64,000 nt of DNA, from contig OX387205.1 in assembly GCA_947561715.1 (NCBI GenBank), forward strand, positions 14,017,001-14,081,000, read 5' to 3'. The stretch is from Ascidia mentula (Eukaryota > Chordata > Ascidiacea > Phlebobranchia > Ascidiidae). Every line of letters starts with the position of its first letter. Position 1 is the first letter of the stretch. The notes under the pieces were generated by a model that was not told the DNA's origin, searched no databases, and saw only the letters and a list, made by a program, of their open reading frames with translations. This document shows, piece after piece, positions 15,001-24,671 of this stretch. A program made the translations under genes and the position numbers.

Positions 15001-15545
15001 GTTTATTATTTTTTAAGAGCTTAATCCTTTGGAGAACTGATATTTAAAAAACAATATGTATGCACAAAACTGCAAATCTTGTTGTTTTTGCCATAAACAC
15101 AAAGGTAAGTTTTCCATTTATATTTCATAAATCTTGTAATGCAAACATTAACCTAAGACAGTATAACATTGTCTTAAAAGCTTATAATACAGCATACAGG
15201 TGTTAAATATCCTTTTGAGTAAAATTGTTTGGTAGTTGCCATTTAAAATATCTAAACCTCTGTAATACTTGAAAACACAGGATTTAAAATTAACTTGCAT
15301 ATCGATTATGGCTGAGAAAAATGAATAAAACTTACTTGAAGCATTTGAGGCCTTAGATTGATTCGAGCAAAGTCAACTGCGCCTGGTTTAATCACATTCA
15401 ACAAATTGCACAAAACCACACCATCACGAAGAGTTTGGGCAAGATCGAATACAACAGCATAACTTTGAGATGTTCGATGCTGTCTTGGAAGAACGCCAGT
15501 ATCTATCAACCAACGGACGCATTGTCTCCACAATTCTTGCTCCAT
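1..15545 (-). CDS. VAV: VAV-family Rho/Rac guanine-nucleotide exchange factor (3' end outside the window)
   Basis: Vav proteins sit under receptor tyrosine kinases at the membrane and load Rho/Rac GTPases with GTP. The order read on the minus strand is CH domain, acidic tyrosine region, DH, PH, C1, proline-rich linker, SH3, SH2 and the beginning of a last SH3, which is the Vav order and no other family's. The start is the Met at 15,545-15,543, giving [17 protein letters not shown], very close to vertebrate Vav starts. At least 24 exons were placed by frame continuity and GT/AG ends; the reading phase carries through without a break from exon 1 to the SH2 start. One short piece in the first half of the SH2 domain was not placed. 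The gene leaves the window inside the C-terminal SH3. Neighbours look unrelated. The family call is very secure; vertebrate paralogue number (VAV1/2/3) should not be applied to what is probably the single invertebrate gene. Confidence 0.95.
311..3457 (-). CDS. VAV: VAV SH2-region exons (one short piece not placed)
   Basis: The exon at about 3,457-3,259 carries a proline-rich linker and the SH2 start, [21 protein letters not shown] 26-nt micro-exon at 1,181-1,156 gives PVYKAITV. The exon at 921-831 gives [19 protein letters not shown], equivalent to VKHIKI and YHIAE in Vav. The exon at 557-311 begins [20 protein letters not shown] (vertebrate ELVEFYQQNSLKDCFKSLDT) and runs on through a proline-rich tail. 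The phosphotyrosine-pocket strand expected between 3,259 and 1,181 was not assigned; a partial match, [10 protein letters not shown], is seen near 2,880-2,850 but lacks a clear donor. The SH2 identity is secure; the exact exon ends in its first half are not. Confidence 0.82.
2303..2410 (+). other. Coding-like 35-codon ORF inside a VAV intron, opposite strand
   Basis: The plus strand has an ATG at 2,303 followed by an open frame of 35 codons, rich in Asn, Asp, Ser, Glu and Phe ([20 protein letters not shown] and onward), with a GTTAGT donor-like site after about 29 codons. Local base composition is richer in G and C than the surrounding AT-rich intron. No family was recognised and no partner exon was found on this strand. 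It may be a small exon, a regulatory island or chance. Confidence 0.2.
2900..3015. repeat. TG-rich low-complexity tract
   Basis: A stretch dominated by TGTG and TGTTTG runs on the plus strand within a VAV intron. It makes long but meaningless open frames rich in Thr, His and Gln on the minus strand. Confidence 0.7.
3783..6219 (-). CDS. VAV: VAV exons 17-20: proline-rich linker and first SH3 domain
   Basis: Exons 6,219-6,176 ([14 protein letters not shown]), 5,805-5,718 ([17 protein letters not shown]), 4,334-4,207 and 3,845-3,783. The third holds [20 protein letters not shown] and ADWWV; the fourth ends in [11 protein letters not shown], the ALYDY-like, WW and FP-xx-YV landmarks of an SH3 fold. 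The YxGLPPPP entry is the same as in vertebrate Vav. The 1.4 kb intron between 5,718 and 4,334 holds nothing recognisable. Confidence 0.9.
6741..7083 (-). CDS. VAV: VAV exons 15-16: atypical C1 zinc-finger region
   Basis: Exons 7,083-6,950 and 6,836-6,741. The segment [19 protein letters not shown] followed by [12 protein letters not shown] matches the Vav C1 domain (QMLLRGTFYQGYRC). His, the first Cys pair, the third Cys and the later His-x2-Cys are present with correct spacing. In the predicted splice product the second Cys of the second pair reads Thr, and no Cys is found where the last ligand is expected. Either the zinc site is degenerate or the exon junction is slightly off. The domain call itself rests on the long identical FYQGY block. 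Confidence 0.85.
7442..8283 (-). CDS. VAV: VAV exons 12-14: PH domain
   Basis: Exons 8,283-8,149, 7,691-7,608 and 7,548-7,442. Readable blocks are [65 protein letters not shown] and [12 protein letters not shown], whose Trp is the invariant Trp of the PH C-terminal helix. For exon 13 the donor at 7,608 (GTATGT) keeps phase 0 into W-S-F-G. The PH domain binds phosphoinositides and packs on the DH domain. Confidence 0.92.
8523..11288 (-). CDS. VAV: VAV exons 6-11: DH (RhoGEF) catalytic domain
   Basis: Exons 11,288-11,142, 11,082-10,996, 10,359-10,255, 9,926-9,831, 9,310-9,239 and 8,615-8,523, all phase 0 at both ends. The domain starts at [20 protein letters not shown], has [17 protein letters not shown], and contains the CR3 helix [20 protein letters not shown], the most conserved RhoGEF signature, which contacts the GTPase. 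It ends in [20 protein letters not shown]. This is the exchange-factor core. The symmetric phase-0 exons make the annotation robust. Confidence 0.94.
11580..11790. mobile_element. MITE-like foldback element
   Basis: Two arms of about 80-85 nt, at 11,582-11,660 and 11,703-11,787, are near-perfect inverted complements. The left arm reads TTATATTTTAATAATCTC and later GCTATACAGCTAGGC; the right reads GCCTAGCTGTATCGC and later GAGTATTAAAATATAAAA. About 42 nt lie between them. There is no coding capacity. It lies in a VAV intron between exons 5 and 6. The right end continues into a CCTGGCAGCAAC motif that recurs elsewhere in the window, suggesting a dispersed non-autonomous DNA transposon family. 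Confidence 0.75.
11935..13764 (-). CDS. VAV: VAV exons 4-5: acidic regulatory segment with three tyrosines
   Basis: Exons 13,764-13,675 and 12,049-11,935. Three tyrosines in acidic context are visible, [17 protein letters not shown] and EEEIYGSLI. They align with the three autoinhibitory tyrosines of human Vav1 (Y142, Y160, Y174), whose phosphorylation opens the DH domain. The donor at 13,675 was chosen over a nearby alternative because only that one keeps the frame open into the next exon ([15 protein letters not shown]). The intron between them is about 1.6 kb. Confidence 0.9.
14443..15545 (-). CDS. VAV: VAV exons 1-3: calponin-homology domain
   Basis: Exons 15,545-15,336 (70 codons), 14,867-14,751 and 14,498-14,443. 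The first exon carries the CH hallmark [19 protein letters not shown] and ends in LRPQMLQ. The second begins FLCLQNIRT, and the third gives [18 protein letters not shown]. The run matches the vertebrate Vav CH domain block by block (RDGVLLCQLLN, NLRPQMSQFLCLKNIRTFL, GKVIYTLSALS). In Vav the CH domain folds back on the catalytic domain and holds it inactive. Donors and acceptors are canonical and the phases fit. Confidence 0.93.
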
Positions 15546-16090
15546 CTTTAAATGTTTTATCGTCTTTTGATGGAAGGATTATTTCAATAATAAACTACTG
15601 CACCCAACAGCAAGAATGAGGTGGGTTTACATGACCTTTGCCCACCAGTGCCAACTATTTTAAACTGTAATAATAAAATAATAACTAGGCTGTAACAATA
15701 ATACATAACACAGATAACAAGTTAGTGCTATCATAGTTGGTTTACATTTTTTCGAAAATCTTCCTGGAAAATGTGTGGCTACATCAAATACTATAAATAT
15801 AACTAGAATTTTGAAATGCGTTTATAACTTAACCTACTGCCGGCAAATCGTTTTTAAATTAGCTTTTATTTCTGTTTCTGCCATAAATCATCACAATATG
15901 CCTTGAACAAATATAAGCAGAACAGTGTCCTGGTAAGACCCCGTATTACTCGAAAGCGGAAATACCGGTCGTTTGTGATTTTAACATACGGTGACTACAA
16001 CAACGAAATTAGCAGACCAAAAGTTTTCGCCCTTCGCAGGTCCACATACTTTATCTACAAATAAGTGTAACTTCGACTTTTACACGAGCG
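15546..16090. other. VAV 5' flank
   Basis: About 550 bases upstream of the VAV initiator Met. The region should contain the VAV 5' UTR and promoter. No TATA box or further exon could be supported by reading; nothing else recognised. Confidence 0.4.
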
Positions 16091-16099
16091 GAGCATTTA

Positions 16100-16850
16100 C
16101 TTGTGTGACATGTCTGCCCAGGTACTGATTTCATCCTTTCAAAAAGTAAACAAGAAACAACTACGCGAGTTTTATCGAGATTACACTTCGATCACGTGAC
16201 CCTCTGTTATTGGCATGCTTTTTATTTCTATAGATTACAGGAATTTTCCGCACTCTTGTTCATCACCGGTTAAAAACCTTTGGAGGGGTTTCACAAGAAT
16301 TTCCCAGACAACAATACTTTCGCTGCCGTGTTGGCGGATCAGCGGTATGTTTGAACCGTTAATAAATGATAATGCCGCAACAACATTAATTTTGTTCATT
16401 GTTCATAATTATCGTTCATCACCAGCTTGCTTTGTCAGGGCACATATATGCCTATTTACCCCTCTAGGAATCGCCATACGAAATTGGCCTGGTCGTCCAG
16501 CAAGGATCCTGCAGCGTGCATCTTGTAATTTTTGGTGTCTTGAAGACATGTGAAACCGTTGGAGCCTAATGTAACTTATAAGACTTGAGCAAAACAAGAT
16601 ACTCACTTTCAGTAGCGTAAAACCACGCCAAAATGATGCAGGTTAGGGTTACGCGTCAGCTTATGTATCAGAAAACGTAATAGGCGTATTTGCACCTCGG
16701 TCTTATGAATCTGGAAGGGACCGTGGCCCACTGGACCCTTCCTGGCAGCACCAAATGCTCGCGGTCTTTGTTTACAAGTCAATGATGCGATTCCGGATTT
16801 GGATCTACACAATAATCGATGAAGAAGCACAACCGATTCCATGACGTTTT
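16100..16850. other. Unresolved coding-like locus, strand ambiguous
   Basis: This stretch is richer in G and C than its surroundings and is open on both strands. Minus: an ATG at 16,842 opens 77 codons (MESVVLLHRLLCRSKSGIAS and onward), very basic with almost no acidic residues, like a mitochondrial presequence. Plus: an ATG at about 16,111 gives MSAQ before a GT. Acceptor-bounded segments then read EFSALLFITG, NFPDNNTFAAVLADQR and ESPYEIGLVVQQGSCSVHL. A final open segment about 16,655-16,843 includes GYASAYVSENVIGVFAPRS and ends IIDEEAQPIP. I do not recognise either product. One is probably the shadow of the other; the plus reading has the more balanced composition. Confidence 0.35.
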
Positions 16851-17922
16851 AGTTTATTGTACTCGTCACAAAGAGATTCGAAAAGGAAAGCGATAGAATA
16901 ATAACGTTCCAATATTAGTAGTGACACGCGCTGCCTTAAATAAGAGGGACGAAAAATTTCTACGCGAAAAAAACGCTACCGTGTCGCGACGCATTCCAGT
17001 TTAATCGCAAGCTACTGAAAATTCACCCAAAATTACGTCCAAGCCACTACACACATTCGTCACACAGGTTTCCACAGTTTTGCGTTGCAAACGTTTTTAC
17101 TACCTTGCTTGTATACGCCTGGTTTTCTTTAAAAAGCGATAAAATTAAAGATGGCGGTAGAAATTTGGCGGTTGCAAGCGGTTCGATCGACAAAACATAA
17201 TGTAAACGTAGGAGTTTATTAAACGTAATATAAGTGATTACCCTGTAGCATCATTTCATCTGATGCAGACTGGACAAAAACAAAACCCGTACAACAATTG
17301 TGGCTGATTTTCGGTACTTATTTTAAGGCTCAAACTAATTTTCTATATTTACGAAATATTCACAAGACCAGCGTTTGTTTTTAAATTTGTCAATTAAAAT
17401 GCGCCGCTTCAAATAACAATTGTGATGGTGTTTACATAACAAAAACGCCTTCTACAAGATAACCACAATGATCAAGAGTCAACACTTGTTGCGTCAAAGG
17501 AGCCGCAGCAACCGCCAAACTCTTCGCCGAACCAAAGCCGGAATTGGCAAATAAAAAAGCGCACTGAAAAGAATTGGACCCTGTAGCACGCATCACCCCT
17601 TTCCCTAACTCTTGCTGTACCGCCATTACCATAGGACTTGAAAACAGAAGTGACCAGGGCCGGCCGATTGCGCAACAACCACCTATATATACAGGTCGGC
17701 CCACGTGGGGGTCAGATGGCTACATAATCACACAAAACACAGCAAAAAGGTCTGTTGGGCGCGCAGAGTGTGCGACCGATCGGTCAGTGGACGTAGATTT
17801 CAAGTCGTTTTGAGACTGGCATTATTTTCTCTCTCCTCTCATAATTCTCCTCTCAACAGATTAGATGGGTCGTCGCCCACGTGCACTCCCACATGGGGGG
17901 CCCGAGGGACTTTTGGAGGGGG
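16851..17922. other. SMG7 3' flank, no recognised gene
   Basis: Lies between the SMG7 stop at 17,923 and the unresolved locus. It should contain the SMG7 3' UTR. Several overlapping open frames at 17,430-17,960 have no family resemblance, sit in a GC-richer patch and include the antisense of the last SMG7 exon; they are not annotated. Confidence 0.4.
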
Positions 17923-20900
17923 TCAAGGGGGCGTTCTGTCCCTCCCTATCAAATGCTGACGTTGTTGTTGGTGGCTGATCAGCTGCTCGAGGGTCGATGG
18001 ACCGGAAGGCATCATTTGTGACGACCAGTAAGATTGCGACTGTAAACATCACAGAGTGAATACAAGTGTTAATAATGGAAGGGGAATCTGATTATTCCGG
18101 TCACGTGGTTTTATTTGACAATAAATTAGACCATGCATAAAACATCGCAAACGTTTTAAGTTAACAGTTTGTCGAACTGAAAGGTTATGCAAAAATTAAC
18201 ACATACCGGTTTCCAAACTATTTCTGTCATGGATGTAACGTTGGTTAGTGAATTATGCATTATTTTTTGCCAGAAGGTCAGCTATATAGAGAATTGCATT
18301 ACGCCTGGCAGCAACAGTCCCACAAACTGTTACCTTCAGGTACCTTTAGTTTAAGAACCAAGAAAGTCCTTCTTAAAGTCATGTCAGGACAACTTTGCGT
18401 AAAATTAAGGTAGATCCACAAAAAACATATTTACAGGGTATTTCGGGCTTTCGTCATCGAAAAAATTGTAGAAAACTAAATTAAAAGTAACGGCGACCAA
18501 TATTCGTAATTTTTTTTTGCTGTAGCGAAATTGACGTTACAAAAAGGCGTCAAAAATTACGTAAATTTCGGAAACACATAAATCATGAAAATTTTTACCG
18601 TAAATCCACCGTCGAAGCTGGAAGTTGTCAAATCCTGTCCACGATTCCTGGACATCACTTGGGATTCCCCCCGAGTCACTTCAGGTATACTTGCAACACT
18701 AGATGGCGCTGTAGATGTGGGGTTTCCACCCCATGGAGAATAGGGTTGGTTTTGTTGGGCCGCTGCTGCTCTTTCGCTGCCGATAATTCCAAGGCCGGAT
18801 AAACCCAGACCATCACCTATATGACACGATTAAATGTCATTAGCTGTACGATGGATTAATGATAACATAAAACCGGTAAGTCTGTTCAATGTTTGGAGTT
18901 GTGTTAAATAGTTGTTGTTTCATTTCAGCAAACTTAAGTAGAGTAACAGACGATCAATGTCAGTTCATATATTCTTTAAAATAAAACAGAAATATCGATA
19001 AAAGATCACATACACTGACACTTATTGTCTGTCAGTCTTCTTTTAATTTGCAAATACAAAAACGTAAGATCCGTTTGTCAACACCGTCCTTCCTACACTC
19101 GATTCCACTGGACTAGGTTTTAAACTAGCAAAGACACAAATTTCCACTGTGTGGTACTTTTAAATCAACGTCGATCTGTTGGGTGTCTGCTAGTTTTAAA
19201 AACTATCTCAGTGTCATAATCACTAGCTGCACTGATGAGACATTAAAAGTTGAAACAAAATGGATCAACGACCGACAAATGACACAAAAAAACAGCTCCC
19301 AATGATTATTATGGCACTTTTGCGCATATATATGACATCAACTTTCACCAGCACATTGTGTATACTTGCTCATTTCATGCCAACCAATCTCACATTAACA
19401 GTTTGATGCACATTTAATAGTTGCCCGATAAACAAGCAGTTGTTATGAAACAACACCAACCTCCACTATTTCCTCTGGAAATCCCCCAAGTGTTGCCCGT
19501 GTCAGGAAAAAGTTGGTAAGAATCTTTTTCCTCTTCTTTACCAAGAAGACCCAGTGGTGGTTGGAACTGAGACAAGTAAAGAAACAAATTTTTGCTTTTT
19601 GATAAAATTGGAATGCATTTTACATCCCATCACTAAAACACTCTCCTGGATAAGAAAATTATCAGTGCAAATCTTTTGTTTTGAATGTAGGCTTAACTTG
19701 TTGGGGTTCGTGACCAACTGGATAATTTTGCAAACCCTCATAACTTATGAAAATAGGAGTGGAAAGCCAATGAAAAGACCCTTTTTGGTTATGTTTCCAT
19801 ACAAAATATACTTTATCACCATAAGTATTATTGCTTGGGAAAGACTTGTGGACCTCAATAGGTCGCAGGTGACCTTGAACCCCAGTTGAGAAGTTTTCAT
19901 CAAGTACAATTAAAGCATCAGGATGGCTATTGTGTTTTAACTTGGCACAAATCATAAACAAAAGGGCTGACGCTACTTTGTGCACAGTTTCAACAATACA
20001 AATGTTGACTACCTTGTTTTTGTGAATTACCTTATTCTGGCTTTGTGGCATTTGTGCTTGCTTTGAAAGAAGAGATTCAAATTTTGTCTCTGCTGCGAGT
20101 TTGGACAACGCCTTCTTCTGGCTTTCAATCACATCTTTCGGAGGAATTTCCTCGAACAATGCCTAAAAACAGGCAAAATTTTTTATTTGTGGGCCTGGTA
20201 ATTAAAAAAAAATTATTTTAACCACTGCAAAAATTATGGTGCCAATGATTCAGAAATATAGTAGGTATTTAATTTAATCCAGTTACAATCCATTTTAAAA
20301 TACCTAACATTTGTGTGTATCAGCACAAGTTGAGGTGGAACACAGTATGAAACGTAGCTGCTTTCAAAAAATATCAACAACTCTTGTACCTTAACGCGGT
20401 CTTGGTTTATGGAATAGGAGATATCAGCAGGTGTTGGTTGGTTTGCAGGCACCTTTCCATAAGCTCTCAACTCTTCAGCCTAAACAACAAGGTGTTGTCC
20501 AATATCAGCAACAAGCAAAATTGAGAATTCACATAATTTAGAACAAATGGATTATATGATTTCTGTGTAAAGTTCTAAACAACCATTATACAGACAGCTT
20601 AGTATAGATTCGTTGTTTCCAACATTTACATTAAAATAGGCATGGACCCAATAGTACGAGTTTTGTGATATGCACAGATGGCCACTGTTTCAACATATAA
20701 GGTCTCATAAGTGCAGCTTGGTGTGACTATCAGACGATCTTGGATGGTCAAACTGCAGGCCAAAGACTTCCACCTTATGGATACTATACAATCACCATCA
20801 TTCGTTCGACACCAAACTTACATAAAAATACTGACAGGGTACTAGATCCAGAAAAAACTGTTATTACAATTAAAAAATTTAATAATCTTACCAGGTTTGA

Positions 20901-23900
20901 ACCAGATGTGGGAGAGATACCGAACATGGATGGATTTCCATCTCGTGTGAAAATATTTTCAACCGCTTTAGGAGGTGATTCGTTATAGAAGGAAGGTAGG
21001 CCAGTTTGAGTAAGCTGAAACAACAATGTTTAATTTTTAAATTAGTAATGAACAAGGAATCAACACATATTCAAATTGACACTGTCGATACTTTTTCCAG
21101 TGTAATACATTTGTCATCTTCTTGTTCAGCTTTTTTACCTTATTTATAAATTTCAAGCTTTTCACACCGAAATATATTCGCTGTTTTGTAAGCCAACAGA
21201 TTTTAACTGGGAAATAAATATTTCCATTCAGCTATACTATTTGCGTTAGTTTTACCAAACTTATTTTACACACATTTTGATGCTTAAAGTAACACATTAT
21301 GGTTGACAATAACAGTAGAAGGAAAATAAATGAACACATTTAAAGTCAATCACCATTGCAGCATAGTAGGAGGCAAGCCAAATGGAACCAAACTACCACC
21401 ACAAAATATGATAAAAAATAGACAAACGTTTTGGCTCGGAGACCCGGCAAAACCAGGAGGTTGAGATCTTTGGATAGACGACAAGTTATTTGGTCTTCTT
21501 TGGCCTTCCAGGCCAGCAGAGGAAGTTTCACCCAACATGGACGACAGACTCCGTCCAATTGCAGAAATTCCTGTGTAAAAAATAACTGGATTGAAGTTAT
21601 CTTCCGAGTCATGATATAATAACCAAAAGGGTGAGTCATGTGTTTGTATATGCCTCTGGCTGACAAAATTATTTCCTTACAAAACAAACTGATGTTTTGG
21701 TAAGAACAGTGGCACATTTTTGGTATTTTACATTTTTAATTTTTTTGTTAATTAAGATACATTTTTCACAGTAAATGGATGAACATAAAACCCAAACAGG
21801 TATGAACAAAATAACATCAGAACTTATGTAAAACTACACATTCCACTTTCGTTTTGCCTGCAGGGACGCACAGATTATTATGGTAGTTTTAAAAAACCTA
21901 CCTGGATAATTCATGCTGCCAGCTTGAGGGGAGATTGTCTGGTTCACAACGTTCGATATCGGGTTTCCAACCGCTCCAGGAGTAGGAGATGATGTGGAGG
22001 AAGTATTGTTGCTTCCTCCTCCTTGGATGTTGGCAGAGGAAGGATTCATGTAAGGATTAAAGAAGTTACGGGCTCTGTTGTCTCCGGGAATCGACGACAT
22101 CTCAAACGAACTAAGGTTGACATCCTGCTGGGCTCTTTCCATCGGGTTGGAATTTTGTGGTCGCATTGCAAGGAATTCCATTCGCTGGCGATGTAGCTCT
22201 TGATTCCTATTGGACACTGAGGAGGCTGCAGGGAAGCGGTAATCGTTGATTGCATCCATCTCCGCTTGCATCTGCATGGACGGCATTTGACGGTTGGGAA
22301 ATCGAGGTGGAAGAAACATGTTTGGAGCCAGAGGTCGCTGAGTGGGACTCTGATCCTGACTGACGGGAGACATCGAAGACATGTTTGTGGTATTTTGGGA
22401 CAACAAATAGCCGATGTCGTTTGGTCGCTGACGAGGTGGGTGTTCCAGGTTTCCAACAGGCTCAGAGGGGGAACTGGAAATTTGTGAAGGATGGAAACCT
22501 TCAGATGGCATTAGATGGGAGTAGCGCGACCCACTAAACATCGGCTTCGGAAGTTCCGTCGGATGTGGAGGAGTTGATCCGGGAGCATGGAGGGACTGTT
22601 GGGGGGGCATGGCTTGTAACTGGGAAACTCCGATTGGTGTCCTCCCAACAACATTCTGTGGATGGGAGTAATTAAAGGGTGCAACATTCCTGTGCGCGAA
22701 CTGTGCTGCCAGAATTGAGTTGCCGGGAATAGCTGGCTGCTGGTAAATCGGGCCGAGGTTGTATGACTGCGGTAGGAACGGTACTGTCGGGAACACAACG
22801 CTAACATGTTCACGGTAACCAGGGCCAGGGGAGTGGGGTTCCTCTGTAAGGTGTTGGGTGGGGGACATTTGCGGGGCCGCAGCAAAAGTGACACGGTGAC
22901 CAGATCTTGGTTGGATGCCGGTAATGGGGGAACTCCCATCACCCTGTGACGACTCGTTGCTTGGTCCACCGGATTCCGTTTCCACGTCGTTCTGTGTGTA
23001 ACTGTCAACATAACCACCCTCCTCTTCTTTAATAACCTGAAAAACACGATTAAGTCCAAGTTAATTATTTGATTATTTATCAGATACTCTAGAGAAACAG
23101 TGGCGGATCTAGGAGGGGGGGGCGTGTTTTGGTGTCAGAACACCTCCCTCAGCATTTTGGCACATTGTTTTAAAGGTGTGTGATAGTGCAGTTAATTTTA
23201 ATATATTACATTTAGTCATTATTCGATTATTTATCAGTTGCTCTTGATTGTAAAACGTGCTTCAATGTTGGGATACTTTGTACATTTAAGAGACACATTA
23301 CCATTGGTATGATGTACTCAATTGTCACCACATTGTTCAGTTTATCATAGTACCACAAAAGACTGGGCCCTCCAGTTTGCATCTTCATCTTTCTTGAGCA
23401 ACACTCATTTATTTATTAGAGACCAGTCTACTGTCTGTACATGGCTGGAGTATTACTTGTGGCGATGTCATGTCAACACATTGTTTTCTAATCTCCTACC
23501 TTCAGTTTATTCTCTGGCTTGATCTGCACAGCCACGTTCTGCATTCTCGGAGCTCTGTTCTTCTTCCTTGATCCTTGGTGATCATCGAATGATTTTATGA
23601 TCGTTCTGCCACGAGGAGCAGCTTTTCGAGCACCCCCTGTTGGTTCCACCACACGAACCTCTTTCACTTTGCGAGTGGCTGTGTGCTGTGGAGAGGATGA
23701 CGAATCCTGTGAAGATAAAGAAGCAGTTTTTTACAATACCAAATCATGAGGAACATGTTTGACAAATACAGCAAGGATGGCGAAAAAAGGACACAAACTT
23801 ATACTTTCGTATGTAAAAAATGATTTGAGGGCCATACAAGTACACAACATTACCCAAAAATTAAACTAAGGTTAATTTTTACAAAAAATTAGGATTTATT

Positions 23901-24671
23901 TTTACTGAACAACTTCCACCAACCAAATCATCCTCGACAATTTTCTCCACTTCCTCTTCATCTTCTTCTTCCATCTCACTCTTTTCCTCCACTCCGTTAA
24001 ACTTCACCCCGTGCTGTGGGGATGGAGCAACACTGCTACTGAAAACTGCTCCTGTTGTTTCTTCCACCACCGAGAGAAGGTCAGAATTTATCGACGAGAT
24101 GCAAATACCAAGTTGGAAAAGCCTGGACAAGTGGAAAGTTGTTCTAAATCAGTGTTTCCCAACCAAACCTTGCACAATTGCACACAGAAAAAAATAAAAC
24201 CAAACAATATTACTGTCAATATTAGACAATAAAACCAAATATTGGCAGAGTCATTCTTGAGAAAACTTCATTGGAAGAACCTGTCAAATTGTTTTTGCTA
24301 CAGTTTATGCCATCTTGTTGTAGTCTATATATTTAATGTTTGTATTAATTGCCTTAGATGTTGACCCAGTGCAAGCTACTTATTAAAATCCATTCCTTCC
24401 CTTGCATATAATTAGCTTTGCCAAAATATTGCTTTGTCAATATGTAAGCTGTATTGATAATCCTTGTTATGTCAAACAGTGTACAGTGTTTGCAGCTTAC
24501 TGGCAATTAAGGAAATATTTTTACCAAGCAATACAGACCTGTAACACCTACAAGGGTGTTCCCCATCTTCGGGAATGGAGCTTTCTGTACCGGCCGCAAA
24601 ATCAAGTTTCGACAGTGGCTGCTTTAAACCAACAAAACCCCGTAACTCAAGATCTTCAGGTAAAGGTTTGT
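17923..24671 (-). CDS. SMG7: SMG7 exons 12-22: conserved linker, long low-complexity exon and C-terminal tail
   Basis: Exons 24,671-24,539 (PLPEDLELRGFVGL), 24,122-23,906 (acidic EEEDEEEVEKIVEDD), 23,706-23,500 (basic, RKAAPRGRTIIKSFDD), 23,036-21,902 (about 378 codons rich in Ser, Pro, Gln, Asn and Met), 21,570-21,428, 21,014-20,892, 20,480-20,390, 20,162-20,029, 19,566-19,461, 18,816-18,599 and 18,039-17,923. The proline/serine-rich C-terminal region of SMG7 is what recruits decay enzymes in mammals. Sequence here is mostly disordered and species-specific, but the last 39 codons are conserved with human. The donor of the 21,570-21,428 exon is weak and could lie a few bases away. Confidence 0.88.

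Noticed and set aside
17432-17959. Cluster of 60-90 codon frames on both strands
   Set aside because: GC-richer SMG7 3' flank; no family features, mutually overlapping, and partly antisense to the last SMG7 exon.
22511-23059. 182- and 136-codon alternative minus frames over the long SMG7 exon
   Set aside because: Out of frame with conserved SMG7 exons on both sides; the 383-codon frame is the one that splices in phase.
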